Shown here piece after piece: positions 26,957 to 36,382 of a DNA stretch of 64,000 nt. The DNA is from [Borrelia] finlandensis (GTDB lineage: Bacteria > Spirochaetota > Spirochaetia > Borreliales > Borreliaceae), in assembly GCF_000181875.2 (NCBI RefSeq), contig NZ_ABJZ02000005.1, positions 496,001-560,000 of the forward strand, written 5' to 3'. Below the pieces are notes generated by a model. The model worked only from the letters and a program-made list of their open reading frames with translations. It made no database searches and had not been told where the DNA came from. Position 1 is the stretch's first letter; every line of letters begins with the position of its first letter. The position numbers and the translations under genes are program-made.

Positions 26957-28051
26957 TTATGCTTTGAGTAAATCTATTTCATCATCATCTTTTAATTCTT
27001 TGCCCAAGTTTTCAAAAAGTTTAATAGCATTAGAATTTAAATTTTTAGGTGTTTTTATTTTGGTGATTAATATTAAGTTTCCAAGCTTTTCGGTTTGAAG
27101 AATTGGCATACCTGCGTTTTTAATTAAAATTTGTTCTTCATTGTTTATTCCTTTTGGAATGTGTATTTTGATCTCTTTTGAAGCAATTGTTTTTATTTTC
27201 ACTTCTTTTCCAAGCGCTGCTTGAGTAAAGCTTATTGGAAGCATTGCATAGAGATCTTTACCATTTCTTTTGAATACTTTATGAGATCTTATCAATATTT
27301 TTACATAAAGATCACCATATTCTTGATTGTCTGGATTAACATTCCCCTTGCCTTTCATTTTTATTTGTTGGTTATTATCAATGCCTGGGGGAATGTTTAA
27401 TTGAATAGTTTCTTGCTTTGCAAGACTCCCTTTTCCTTTACAGGATTTACAAGGGCTTGATATTATTTTACCTTCTCCGTAACATTTAGAACATGTTGTT
27501 GTAACTCTGAAAAATCCTCCGCCTTGTACTACTCTTCCGCTGCCGTTACACATGTTACATATCGAAGGATTTGTATCTTTTTCGGATTTTTTCCCGAGAC
27601 AAGAATCACAGAGCATTTGTCTTGTTATGCTTATATTATTTTTGTACCCAAAGTATGCATCTTCAAGAGATATTTCTATGTTATATCCCAAGTCTTCACC
27701 TTTTGCATGTTTTCTATTTCTTTCTTGTCCTTTGTTTCCAGTGAAAAATGAATCAAAAATATCGCCAAAATCTTCAAAGATGTCTGAAAATCCACTAAAT
27801 CCACCTGAAAATCCTTCAAATCCCCCTCCTTCAAAAGCGGAATGCCCAAATCTGTCGTATTTAGCTTTTTTATTATCATCTATTAAAATTTCGTAAGCCT
27901 GAGTAGCTTCTTTAAAGATAGAGGCGGCTTCTTCATTCCCTTGATTTCTGTCTGGGTGATATTTAATTGCTATTTTTCTATAAGCTTTTTTTATCTCATC
28001 TTTTGAGGCTCCTTTTGAGAGCCCCAAAATTTCATAATAATCTTTTTTCAC
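26957..28051 (-). CDS. dnaJ: chaperone protein DnaJ
   Basis: A protein of 364 residues, the full type I DnaJ layout. It has a J domain with HPD in YHPDRNQG (about 1-70), a Gly/Phe-rich linker, a zinc-finger region with four CxxC units (about 140-210), and a C-terminal substrate-binding and dimerisation region. The first unit, CDSCLGKK, departs from the CxxCxGxG consensus; the other three match. It starts with GTG that overlaps the dnaK stop by one base (TAGTG). It stimulates the ATPase of DnaK. Confidence 0.96.
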   Translation of the reverse strand: MKKDYYEILGLSKGASKDEIKKAYRKIAIKYHPDRNQGNEEAASIFKEATQAYEILIDDNKKAKYDRFGHSAFEGGGFEGFSGGFSGFSDIFEDFGDIFDSFFTGNKGQERNRKHAKGEDLGYNIEISLEDAYFGYKNNISITRQMLCDSCLGKKSEKDTNPSICNMCNGSGRVVQGGGFFRVTTTCSKCYGEGKIISSPCKSCKGKGSLAKQETIQLNIPPGIDNNQQIKMKGKGNVNPDNQEYGDLYVKILIRSHKVFKRNGKDLYAMLPISFTQAALGKEVKIKTIASKEIKIHIPKGINNEEQILIKNAGMPILQTEKLGNLILITKIKTPKNLNSNAIKLFENLGKELKDDDEIDLLKA

Positions 28052-29958
28052 TATTTTTTATCCTCGTCAACAACCTCATAATCAGCCTCTTTACCCTCTT
28101 CGCTTGTATTGCTTTGTGGGCCATTTTCTTGTTGGCTGCTTGCATTTTGCTGGGAAGAATCTTTATACATCATCTCAGCTATTTTGTAAGAAGCTTTTTG
28201 AAGTTCTTCTGTTCTAGATTTTATAAGTGAAATGTCTTCTTTTTCAAGACTTTCTTTTAATTCTTTTATTTTACTTTCAATAGCTTCTTTGTCTTCGCTT
28301 GAAATTTTTTCAGAATATTCTTTTAATGATTTTTCTGTTTGATAAATTAAAGAATTAGCTGTATTTTTTGCTTCAATATTTTCTTTTAATTTTTTATCTT
28401 CTTCCGCATGAGCTTCTGCATCTTTTACCATTCGATCTATTTCTGATTCAGAGAGTCCTGATGATGATTCAATTCTAATTTTTTGTTCTTTGCCCGTTCC
28501 CATATCTTTTGCAGACACATGAACTATTCCATTAGCATCAATGTCAAAGCTGACTTCAATTTGAGGTACTCCTCTTGGTGCTGCTGGTATTCCATCAAGT
28601 ATAAAATTACCAAGTATTCTATTTTGTGCTGCCATTTCACGTTCACCTTGAAGGACTTTAATATCAACAGAGGTTTGATTGTCAGCAGCTGTGGAGAATA
28701 CTTGACTTTTTTTTGTAGGAATTGTGGTGTTTCGTTCAATAAGTTTAGTCATAACCCCGCCTAGTGTTTCTATTCCTAGTGAGAGTGGAGTAACGTCAAG
28801 GAGTACCATGTCTTTAGTTTCTCCTGTTAGAATACCACCCTGAATAGCAGCTCCAATTGCTACAGCTTCATCTGGATTTACTCCCTTGTTAGGATCTTGT
28901 CCAAATATATCTTTTACAATTTTTTGAATAGCAGGAATTCTTGTTGATCCACCCACAAGTATTACTTCATTAATATCAGAAGCTTTAAGTCCAGCATCTT
29001 TAATAGCCTTAAGGCATGGTTCTTTTGTTTTTTGAACTAAGTGGTCTACCATTTGTTCAAATTTTGCTCTTGTTAGAGTATGTTGTAAGTGTTTTGGACC
29101 ATTTGCATCTGCTGTAATAAATGGAAGATTTATTGAAGCTTCTTGAGCGCCCGAGAGTTCTATTTTAGCTTTTTCGGCTGCTTCTTTGAGTCTTTGAAGA
29201 GCCATTTTGTCGTTTGACAAATCAATAGCACTTTCTTTTTTGAATTCTGAAATTAAATGTTTTATTATTTCGTCGTCAAAATTGTCACCACCAAGATGTG
29301 TGTCTCCATTGGTTGACTTTACTTCAAAAACACCATCTCCAAGTTCCAATATTGAAATGTCAAATGTTCCTCCACCAAGATCGTAAACAGCAACAATCTC
29401 TTCGTGTTTTTTTTCAATTCCATAAGCAAGAGCAGCAGCAGTTGGCTCATTAACAATTCTTTTTACTTCAAGACCTGCTATTTTGCCAGCATCTTTTGTG
29501 GCTTGTCTTTGAGCATCATTGAAGTAAGCAGGAACTGTAATGACAGCCTCTGTAACTTTTTCACCTAAGTAAGCCTCTGCTGTTTCTTTCATTTTTGTAA
29601 GAGTTGCTGCTGAGATCTCAGGCGGTGACATTTGCTTTTTTATATTGGAAATGTTTACTCGTGCGTCGCCATTTAGCCCCTTTTCTATTTTATAAGGAAC
29701 CATTTTTATTTCGCTTGCAACCTCTTCAAATCTTCTTCCCATAAATCTTTTAATAGAATAAATTGTGTTTTCAGGGTTTGTAACCATTTGGTTTTTTGCG
29801 ACTTGCCCCACAAGTCTTTCGCCTTTATTTGTGTAAGCAACAATAGATGGAGTAGTTCTTCCCCCTTCTGAATTTTGTATTACAACTGGTTTTCCATGCT
29901 CCATTATAGCTACGCATGAGTTTGTTGTTCCTAGGTCAATACCTATTATTTTGCCCAT
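28051..29958 (-). CDS. dnaK: chaperone protein DnaK (Hsp70)
   Basis: A protein of 635 residues, the normal DnaK size. The ATPase domain shows [14 protein letters not shown] at the N-terminus, [14 protein letters not shown], and [11 protein letters not shown]. The substrate-binding domain begins near [14 protein letters not shown]. The C-terminal tail is polar and ends in [16 protein letters not shown], close to the usual EEVD-like acidic end. A strong ribosome binding site AGGAGG precedes the ATG. It is the central gene of grpE-dnaK-dnaJ. Confidence 0.98.
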   Translation of the reverse strand: MGKIIGIDLGTTNSCVAIMEHGKPVVIQNSEGGRTTPSIVAYTNKGERLVGQVAKNQMVTNPENTIYSIKRFMGRRFEEVASEIKMVPYKIEKGLNGDARVNISNIKKQMSPPEISAATLTKMKETAEAYLGEKVTEAVITVPAYFNDAQRQATKDAGKIAGLEVKRIVNEPTAAALAYGIEKKHEEIVAVYDLGGGTFDISILELGDGVFEVKSTNGDTHLGGDNFDDEIIKHLISEFKKESAIDLSNDKMALQRLKEAAEKAKIELSGAQEASINLPFITADANGPKHLQHTLTRAKFEQMVDHLVQKTKEPCLKAIKDAGLKASDINEVILVGGSTRIPAIQKIVKDIFGQDPNKGVNPDEAVAIGAAIQGGILTGETKDMVLLDVTPLSLGIETLGGVMTKLIERNTTIPTKKSQVFSTAADNQTSVDIKVLQGEREMAAQNRILGNFILDGIPAAPRGVPQIEVSFDIDANGIVHVSAKDMGTGKEQKIRIESSSGLSESEIDRMVKDAEAHAEEDKKLKENIEAKNTANSLIYQTEKSLKEYSEKISSEDKEAIESKIKELKESLEKEDISLIKSRTEELQKASYKIAEMMYKDSSQQNASSQQENGPQSNTSEEGKEADYEVVDEDKK

Positions 29959-29981
29959 ATTATAAACCTCCTTTTTTCTAA

Positions 29982-30545
29982 TTAATTTTTGCTTTGAGCA
30001 ACTTTAACTTTCGCTGTTCTTAATATTCTGTCGTTGTAGCAATATCCTTTTTGGTATACTTCTACTATTTCTGGATTTTTAAGACCCTCTTTCTCTTCAA
30101 TGCTTATTGCTTCATGACGACTTGGGTCAAAATTTTCGCCATTTTCTCCAAATTTTTTTAAATTATATTTTTTATCAAAGATTGATAGTATTTCATTTTC
30201 AATCATACTTATTCCTGTTAATAAGTTGTCAAAATCTTTGGATTTTTTTGAAGAGTTAATAGCTCGTTCTAAGTTATCAAGAAAATTAACGACATCTTTC
30301 ATTATGGTTTCATTTGCAAATTTAACAAAATTGTCTTTTTCTTTTTCTAATCTTTTTCTGAAGTTTTCAAATTCTGCTTGTTTTCTTAAATACAAATCTT
30401 TAAGATTGGAGATTTCATTTTCAAGTTCAGTAATTTTTTTATCAGAATTTACTAAATTTAAGTTTTCTTTTTTTTGAGATTTTGTATTTTTATTATCTTG
30501 TTTGTTGGTTTTTTCAGATTCGCTTTTTGTTTCTTTTTTTTCCAT
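29982..30545 (-). CDS. grpE: nucleotide exchange factor GrpE
   Basis: A protein of 187 residues. A Lys/Glu/Asn-rich disordered N-terminus (about 1-35) is followed by a long coiled-coil helix ([22 protein letters not shown]) and a C-terminal beta domain with [10 protein letters not shown] and [20 protein letters not shown]. It releases ADP from DnaK. AAAGGAGG lies just before its ATG. It is the first gene of the heat-shock group and has a predicted promoter about 20 bases upstream. hrcA, often found before grpE, is absent. Confidence 0.95.
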   Translation of the reverse strand: MEKKETKSESEKTNKQDNKNTKSQKKENLNLVNSDKKITELENEISNLKDLYLRKQAEFENFRKRLEKEKDNFVKFANETIMKDVVNFLDNLERAINSSKKSKDFDNLLTGISMIENEILSIFDKKYNLKKFGENGENFDPSRHEAISIEEKEGLKNPEIVEVYQKGYCYNDRILRTAKVKVAQSKN

Positions 30546-30565
30546 TTTTCCTCCTTTGATAAAGC

Positions 30566-30594
30566 ATTTTATCTTTAAAAAAAATATTTTACAA
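30566..30594 (-). promoter_or_regulatory. predicted promoter of grpE-dnaK-dnaJ-rlmB
   Basis: On the minus strand TTGTAA (30589-30594) and TAAAAT (30566-30571) are separated by exactly 17 bases, a sigma-70-type layout. Transcription would start near 30559, about 14 bases upstream of the grpE ATG, leaving room for the AAAGGAGG site. I found no CIRCE inverted repeat, so control by HrcA is not supported. Confidence 0.5.
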
Positions 30595-30887
30595 ATTTTT
30601 TTCTTTCTTGAAATTTAATAAAATTGATTCATTTTGATCATTTGCAAGATGTATATTTTTCTTAAGCTTTCAGTAATAGTGTTGTATTGATACATATTGT
30701 TATTTAGTAAAATGTTCGTGTGTATTTTTTTGTCAAAATAAAAAATTTTATTTTTTTATTTATAAGAATATTTTTGGTATCATTTTTTGATTTTGTTGTG
30801 TTTTTAGTGCTTTTAGACATCCTTAATATTAGGGTATTGTTAAAATGTGGGTGAGTATTAGCTTTGCCAAGCTGTTAATTTTTTTTA
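30595..30887. other. non-coding gap between divergent grpE and nadE, with small hairpin
   Basis: An AT-rich gap with no credible reading frame. Near its right end a short perfect hairpin (AGCTT, loop TGCC, AAGCT at 30860-30873) is followed after a few bases by a run of T at 30879-30886. On the plus strand this resembles a weak intrinsic terminator, yet no plus-strand gene precedes it. It could end a small untranslated RNA or be chance in AT-rich DNA. Confidence 0.4.
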
Positions 30888-30916
30888 TTGTAATTTAATG
30901 TATTATTACTTATTAT
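30888..30916 (+). promoter_or_regulatory. nadE: predicted promoter of nadE, leaderless arrangement
   Basis: TTGTAA (30888-30893) and TATTAT (30911-30916) are 17 bases apart. Only six bases separate the -10 box from the nadE ATG at 30923. A start site seven bases downstream of the -10 box would be the A of the ATG. No Shine-Dalgarno sequence is present. Confidence 0.5.
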
Positions 30917-30922
30917 TTACCT

Positions 30923-32461
30923 ATGAAAATAAGCATTGCTCAAACAAAATACAGAGCTTTAGATTTTGATAAATGTATTGCTGATTTTAAAATTAATTAT
31001 GATGAAGCTTTGCTAAGGGGATCAGACGTTTTAGTTTTTCCTTCTATGTTTTTAGGCAATACTAAGTATGGTGAGTTTTTTGGGCTTTCTAAATATTCTC
31101 AAAATATATGTAAGTTCATTGAATTTATGAAAGAGCAGGTTAATGATAACACTTTAATTGTTTTTGGTCATAGTGTTTATGAGGGTGGTAAATTTGTAGA
31201 TGTTATTTCTGTCATCAGTAATCATAAAGTTATTCTAACTGTATCACAATGCAATTTGCCTGGTTTTTTTAGTTATAAGGACAATTTATTTGCTATATTA
31301 AATTTTGAGGATGCTTTGTTATTTAAAGAATTAATTCCCAAATTGGGTGAGGATTTAAAGAAGGCGCAGTATTTAATAATACCGTCCAAATCTTACTTCA
31401 CTAAGGAGAAGAATAATCTTAGGTTAAAATTCTTTCAAAGAGTTGCTATTGAGAATAATCTAGATGTTATTTATTCGAATTTTTATGGAGTTGAAGATTC
31501 TGCAGTTTATGATGGGTGTAGCTTTTTTATTAATAGTTTTGGCAAGATAAAGCAAGCCAAAGGATTTGAATTTGATTTTATATCTAATGATACATTCCAA
31601 GATTTAAAATTTGATACATCTAACGAGCTTTTTGAAAAAATTATTTTAGCAATATCTTTTGTTTTAAGAAAATATGTTTCTTTTTCGGGATTTTCCAAAG
31701 TTCATTTGGGGGTATCTGGGGGTATTGATTCTTCTCTTGTTGCGTATCTTGCATGTTTTGCTTTGGGCGCTGAGAATGTTGTTGGGATTTCTATGCCTAG
31801 TAAATTTTCATCAGCAGGTTCTATTTCTGATGCTAAAGAACTTTCTAGAAAATTAGGTTTTAAATTGATTGAAATGCCAATAAAAGATTTATTTGAGGTA
31901 AGTAGTAGATTTTTTGAAAGATATTTTGATGTTAAAGGTATTACTGGAGAAAATTTGCAAGCGCGGTTAAGAGGGCTTTTATTAATGTCTTACAGTAATT
32001 CTCAAAATTCTTTGCTTTTAAATACTGGTAACAAAAGCGAAATTGCAGTTGGTTATTGTACCCTTTATGGGGATACTTGCGGAGGACTTTCTTTGATCGG
32101 AGATCTTTTTAAGACTGAGATTTATGATCTTGTAAATTACATTAATGCAAAATTTGACCAATGCATTATTCCTGTTAATATTATTTTAAAGGAGCCTTCG
32201 GCTGAGTTAAGGTTTGATCAAAAAGATAGTGATTATCTTCCAAAATATGAAGTTCTTGATGTTATTTTAAATAGATATTTGATTGGCAATGAATCTGTAG
32301 ATTCAATTTATCTTAATTTTGAAAAAGGTATAGTTGATAAAGTTTTAAATCTTTATTTTAAAAATGAATACAAAAGAAAGCAGGGAGCTCCTATAGTTAA
32401 AGTTTCTAAAAAAACTTTTGGTTTTGAGCTTTCAATGCCTATTTTAAATAATATGATTTGA
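30923..32461 (+). CDS. nadE: NAD synthetase with degenerate glutaminase domain
   Basis: A protein of 512 residues: an N-terminal nitrilase-like domain (about 1-235) and a C-terminal NAD synthetase domain with the ATP-binding SGGIDSS loop near residue 265, plus NTGNKSEIAVGYCTLYGD. It makes NAD from nicotinate adenine dinucleotide. The glutaminase triad appears lost. The Glu of FPEL is Ser41 (FPSMF), the Lys before LPNY aligns with Gln109 (QCNLPGF), and the nucleophile Cys of ICED aligns with Lys135 (LLFKELI). The enzyme would then use free ammonia. The start ATG has no ribosome binding site and may be leaderless. Confidence 0.88.
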   Translation: MKISIAQTKYRALDFDKCIADFKINYDEALLRGSDVLVFPSMFLGNTKYGEFFGLSKYSQNICKFIEFMKEQVNDNTLIVFGHSVYEGGKFVDVISVISNHKVILTVSQCNLPGFFSYKDNLFAILNFEDALLFKELIPKLGEDLKKAQYLIIPSKSYFTKEKNNLRLKFFQRVAIENNLDVIYSNFYGVEDSAVYDGCSFFINSFGKIKQAKGFEFDFISNDTFQDLKFDTSNELFEKIILAISFVLRKYVSFSGFSKVHLGVSGGIDSSLVAYLACFALGAENVVGISMPSKFSSAGSISDAKELSRKLGFKLIEMPIKDLFEVSSRFFERYFDVKGITGENLQARLRGLLLMSYSNSQNSLLLNTGNKSEIAVGYCTLYGDTCGGLSLIGDLFKTEIYDLVNYINAKFDQCIIPVNIILKEPSAELRFDQKDSDYLPKYEVLDVILNRYLIGNESVDSIYLNFEKGIVDKVLNLYFKNEYKRKQGAPIVKVSKKTFGFELSMPILNNMI

Positions 32462-33060
32462 AATTATGATTGGAGTTTGGGTTTTGAAATTCTTTTCTTT
32501 TTTAAATTTTATTAATAATATTTTTTACTGGAAAAAATTGGAAAATAGCTTTTTAAGTTCAAATTAAATTTTATCCCTTTAAATCTATTTAATAGACATA
32601 TCTGGTAATAGTATAGGATTTGCTTTTTTATTTCTTAGTGTATTAATATTATTAATTTTTATGTTGTGATAGCTTAAATAACACAAGTCCTTTTTAAGTG
32701 TTAAACTATGTCAATAATTATTTATTGAATTTAGAAGTAATATGTATATTCCATTGTTGTATAGAATTTTGAATGTAAAAATTATAAAAATGAGATTTGT
32801 CCCAATGCTTTTACTTCAGTTTTTTAATTTTAATGGGATTTATGGGATTTTAGAACTTGAACAAAGGACATTGTTTTTAATTGGGATCTATGTATTTCTA
32901 TTAGAAAAAAGAGTTTGTGTTTGATAAATTTTCTTAGCTTTTGATATTTAATAGAATCTGTGAGATTGAAAATAAAAAAATGTGAGTATGGATATTTATG
33001 ATTTTTATACTATGTTTAGTAAACGCTATTCTAATTTAGTGCATTTTTAGAGATGCTTTA
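32462..33060. other. long AT-rich gap, no convincing gene
   Basis: About 600 bases between nadE and the inositol-phosphatase gene. The only frame of note is a 60-codon plus-strand ORF at 32742-32924 with a hydrophobic product (MYIPLLYRILN start). It has only a weak AGAAG before its ATG. I recognise no family in it. It could be a decayed gene or a small membrane protein, but chance is equally likely. Confidence 0.4.
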
Positions 33061-33091
33061 TTGAAAAATATTTAATTTATCAAAGTATAAT
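33061..33091 (+). promoter_or_regulatory. predicted promoter of the inositol-phosphatase gene
   Basis: A perfect TATAAT (33086-33091) lies 19 bases after TTGAAA (33061-33066). The spacing is slightly long. Transcription would start near 33098, about 54 bases upstream of the ATG at 33152. Confidence 0.4.
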
Positions 33092-33151
33092 GCTTTTAAA
33101 GATTATTTTTCAATTTTAGAATTTATTATTAATAAGAGAATCAAGATAAAA

Positions 33152-34006
33152 ATGGATTGGGATTTTGAAAAAATTATATTTTTATTAAATGAATCAACTA
33201 GGCTTGCATTAAGTGGTTGTACTAAATTGATTTTAGATTTTAAATCCGATGGGTCTATTGTAACTCAGGTTGATAAGCAAATTGAGCAATTCTTATTCAA
33301 GGAGATCAAAAAGCCTGGAAATTTTGTTCTTGGAGAAGAGACAATATCTACTTATGAAGAAGAGTGCATCAAAGATGCTTTAATATCAGAGAGTACTTTT
33401 ATTATTGATCCTATTGATGGAACTTCTTCTTTTGTAGCAGGTCTTCCTTCATATGGAATATCGATAGCGTATGCTAGTGGCGGCAAAATTATTGAAGGAG
33501 CTATTTCTCTTCCTTTAAGCGGAGAGTTTTTTATTACTTCTAAAGATAATGTATTTTATGCTAAAAAAAACATTGGTAGTTATCCTTTAAAAAAGGATTT
33601 TAATAAATTTATTTTTGATAATTCTAAATGTTACAATATTCATAGTTTACTTGCAGTTTCAAGGTCTATTATAAGGGCATTTAATCTTGATATTTCTTCT
33701 CATATTCATATTAATGGTTCTTGTGTCTATTCTTTTGCTAAACTTTTTACAGGTTCTTATAAGGCCTACTTTTCTTTTGTAGGACTTTGGGATATTGCAG
33801 CGTGTTTAGCTATTGGTGATAAATTGGGCATGGTTGGCGAATTTTATTGTGGTAATAAAATGACATTAGATATCTTAGATTCAATGTATATTTTAGAGCC
33901 TAATAATCATAAAAGATGGTTCTTGAAAGATTTTTTTATTTATTCTGATAATAAATCAACAATAGACATTGTAAGGAAAGGCGCAAATAAAAAAATCAAT
34001 AAGTAA
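33152..34006 (+). CDS. inositol monophosphatase family protein
   Basis: A protein of 284 residues with the lithium-sensitive phosphatase motifs: GEETIS for the first metal site, IIDPIDGTSSFVAGLP for the main metal-binding loop, and GLWDIAACLAIGDKLG near the C-terminus. All metal ligands (Glu, Asp, Asp, and Asp of WD) are present, so it should be an active Mg-dependent phosphatase. The family covers inositol phosphate, fructose-1,6-bisphosphate and PAP (CysQ) phosphatases; the substrate cannot be decided. It converges with a small unknown gene 23 bases downstream. Confidence 0.88.
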   Translation: MDWDFEKIIFLLNESTRLALSGCTKLILDFKSDGSIVTQVDKQIEQFLFKEIKKPGNFVLGEETISTYEEECIKDALISESTFIIDPIDGTSSFVAGLPSYGISIAYASGGKIIEGAISLPLSGEFFITSKDNVFYAKKNIGSYPLKKDFNKFIFDNSKCYNIHSLLAVSRSIIRAFNLDISSHIHINGSCVYSFAKLFTGSYKAYFSFVGLWDIAACLAIGDKLGMVGEFYCGNKMTLDILDSMYILEPNNHKRWFLKDFFIYSDNKSTIDIVRKGANKKINK

Positions 34007-34029
34007 TGTATAAAAAAAATTCAAAATTA

Positions 34030-34452
34030 TTATTTATGTTTTGCGGTTTTGTTGTTATTAGATTCAATGTCGAGTGTTTTGATTAGCTTGTTTAAGGTCC
34101 AGCTTGAAAATTTTATGTAAAGCATTTTAAATGGATTTTTTGTATTTTTCTTTAACACTTTTAACGATTCTATATTCATTAAAGCTATTATTTCTTTTAG
34201 TGTTTTTGGTAAATTATTGAAAATTTTGGAGCCTATTTTATGTCCTTCTAGAATAAAATTTTGAAGAGTTATTTGATCTTTTTTTTGTAGGCGCCTCATA
34301 TATAGCTTCAAAATACGCTCTTGAGATTTCATAATTTCTGAATTAATTTGTTCTTGTTTTTTGGTAATTTTTTTCTTGTTTTCAATAATAGGTTTTTTAG
34401 GTAGAGACTTGTAAGGGTTTGTTCCTGGAATATAATTTTTAGGAATTTTCAT
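34030..34452 (-). CDS. conserved hypothetical basic protein
   Basis: A protein of 140 residues, Lys/Asn/Ile rich and predicted mostly helical, with no signal peptide and no recognised domain. It begins MKIPKNYIPGTNPYKSLPKK. A proper ribosome binding site (AGGAG, about nine bases before the ATG) supports real translation. It diverges from the next plus-strand gene and converges with the inositol-phosphatase gene. I cannot assign a function. Confidence 0.7.
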   Translation of the reverse strand: MKIPKNYIPGTNPYKSLPKKPIIENKKKITKKQEQINSEIMKSQERILKLYMRRLQKKDQITLQNFILEGHKIGSKIFNNLPKTLKEIIALMNIESLKVLKKNTKNPFKMLYIKFSSWTLNKLIKTLDIESNNNKTAKHK

Positions 34453-34520
34453 ATATTTTACTCCTATTTAACTAGCTAACCTATAATTTTATTATTTTTT
34501 TTGTTTTTATGCAATCAATA

Positions 34521-34549
34521 TTGATATTTTGATTTTTTATGATTAGAAT
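34521..34549 (+). promoter_or_regulatory. predicted promoter, leaderless arrangement, before the 608-residue protein
   Basis: TTGATA (34521-34526) and TAGAAT (34544-34549) are exactly 17 bases apart. The ATG at 34556 is six bases past the -10 box, so transcription would begin at the start codon. No ribosome binding site is present in the short gap. Confidence 0.5.
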
Positions 34550-34555
34550 CATCAT

Positions 34556-36382
34556 ATGAAGGAGTTTTTAAGGGCAGGGGCTTTTAATTTATTGCTTGGT
34601 GCTTTAATATTGTTTGTTGTTATTTTTTTACAATTTAGGAATTTAAACTTAAATATATTTTTTTTAAAAGATATAAAATTAGAAGTAAATAATAAGGTTT
34701 TAAATAGTGAATATACTTTAAATGATCTTGTTGTTAATGTTAGGGGACTTAGGATATTTTTGTCCAAGTTTAATCCACTTGTTGTTTTAGAAACAGGTTT
34801 AAATCTTTTGCCCATCTCTTATAAAGTGCAAGACATGGGTATTTATGTTTATTTTGAGAATAATATTTTTCTCGGATTTTTGCTTGATTCGGAAAATAAT
34901 TTTAGCATTGAATCAAATCTCTCTAAGAGCTTTTTGTTAAGTTATGAAGTTGAAGATCATTATAAGGTTTTATTAGATAAGCCTATTATTTCAATAAGAC
35001 AAGGGGAGAATTTGGAATATAAAATCTTTTTAGGAGAAAATGTAAAGATAAGAGAAAAAGATATTTTGATTTCTCCTCAAGCAGCATTTAGAATTGGCAA
35101 TGCTATTTATATCGATTCACCAAAGAAAAATATTCCAAATTCCATTATAGAGGGCAACCAAACTAATAAAAGTAATATATTAGATTATTCTATTATGCAT
35201 TCAAAAATTAAAGAGGTGGATAATAAGATTTTTAATGATGCTTTAAGCAATTTTAGACAAAATGCTTATGATTCTTGGAACAATTCTGTTAATTTTAATG
35301 CTTCAAAGGGAGGATGGCTTAAATACGGTGTTTATAGCTTTGATGAAAATTTAATGGTTTGTTTTTTAGCAGAATCTTTAATCAGAGGGGATCACGAGTC
35401 AATATTTTTAAAATTAGATTCTTTATTAGCCAAAAATGAACATAAGTTGACTTATTTAAGTTTATGTTATTATGCTAATTCATATCAATTTGATAAATTT
35501 TTTTCTTATTTATCAAGGAATAAAACTTTTATTGATTCTCTTGAAGAAGACAGGCTTGTGGTTTATTTAAAGGAAGATCCTCGTCTTTTGGAAAAAATTT
35601 TTTTATCAGAAAACGGTTCTAAATTAAATGGTGCTTTAAATCTTCTCAAAGATCCTAAAAAAATATTAAGTTCTAATTTTAATTTTAGCCAAGCCTACAA
35701 CATTTTATCTAATTATCTTACTTTTCTTAAGATTAGAGTTGACGATTCTTTTTATTTAAGTTTTAAAAAGGAGCTTTATAAATTTATATTTACTTTATTT
35801 GGCGTTACAGATGAAGGAAAAATGTATATTTTAAATAATAGCATTAATTCATCTGATATTGTTGAGCATGCATTAAAGATTTCTGGGGTTCTTAAAAGAA
35901 TGGCATCTTATTTAAAAGATAGCCTAATATTAAAGCTTTCATTGAATGCAATTTATTATTCTTTAATGAGGAGTGATTATGCCAAAGGAATTCCTTATGA
36001 AAGCTATTATTCTGATATTATTGATAATCAATATATGCCCCAATTTATCTTTATTTCTAGCTATGGATCTATCAGGTGGATATATGCTGCTTCTAGGGTT
36101 TTAAATCGTGAAATTACTGATACTAAAGTTGCAATTGATTTTGATCAAGAGATTAATTATTCAAGCTATATATTTTTTGGAAACATTTTAAATCCAACTT
36201 TAGTTAGATTTAGAGAAATTGATTGGTTTACAGATTATAAGTTTTACGTATATTCTGATGGTTGGAAGTATTATCCTTTAAACAAAATTTTGGTTATTAA
36301 AGCAACGCCCAAGAAAAAGAGAACTTTTAATCTTTTATTGAGATTTGACAAAATTGCAAAAAAAATAAATATTTATGAATAA
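34556..36382 (+). CDS. membrane-anchored protein of unknown function
   Basis: A protein of 608 residues. One N-terminal membrane segment (about 8-26, FNLLLGALILFVVIFLQF) is followed by a large, probably periplasmic, domain with no cysteine-based lipobox. A beta-rich first part (about 30-190) changes to a helical region with repeated Leu/Tyr/Phe-rich segments (about 250-500). I recognise no family. Its 3' end overlaps coaX by eight bases, so the two are co-transcribed. The ATG has no Shine-Dalgarno sequence (see the promoter entry). Confidence 0.75.
   Translation: MKEFLRAGAFNLLLGALILFVVIFLQFRNLNLNIFFLKDIKLEVNNKVLNSEYTLNDLVVNVRGLRIFLSKFNPLVVLETGLNLLPISYKVQDMGIYVYFENNIFLGFLLDSENNFSIESNLSKSFLLSYEVEDHYKVLLDKPIISIRQGENLEYKIFLGENVKIREKDILISPQAAFRIGNAIYIDSPKKNIPNSIIEGNQTNKSNILDYSIMHSKIKEVDNKIFNDALSNFRQNAYDSWNNSVNFNASKGGWLKYGVYSFDENLMVCFLAESLIRGDHESIFLKLDSLLAKNEHKLTYLSLCYYANSYQFDKFFSYLSRNKTFIDSLEEDRLVVYLKEDPRLLEKIFLSENGSKLNGALNLLKDPKKILSSNFNFSQAYNILSNYLTFLKIRVDDSFYLSFKKELYKFIFTLFGVTDEGKMYILNNSINSSDIVEHALKISGVLKRMASYLKDSLILKLSLNAIYYSLMRSDYAKGIPYESYYSDIIDNQYMPQFIFISSYGSIRWIYAASRVLNREITDTKVAIDFDQEINYSSYIFFGNILNPTLVRFREIDWFTDYKFYVYSDGWKYYPLNKILVIKATPKKKRTFNLLLRFDKIAKKINIYE

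Noticed and set aside
27420..27640. Degenerate first zinc-finger unit in DnaJ (CDSCLGKK)
   Set aside because: Both cysteines are present and the other three units match the consensus. Variation in the glycine positions does not imply loss of function.
28483..28764. Antisense ORF inside dnaK (and similar frames inside pheS, fusA, the ribosomal genes and the giant coiled-coil gene)
   Set aside because: These are shadows of well-supported genes. They have no ribosome binding sites and low-complexity products, and they lie entirely within another coding region.
30546..30922. Search for a CIRCE element upstream of grpE
   Set aside because: TTAGTGCTTTT-like and GAGTATTAGC fragments are present but do not form the TTAGCACTC-N9-GAGTGCTAA inverted repeat.
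32742..32924. 60-codon plus-strand ORF with a hydrophobic product
   Set aside because: It has a weak ribosome binding site and no recognised family, and it sits in AT-rich DNA where such frames arise by chance. It is kept only as a note in the gap entry.
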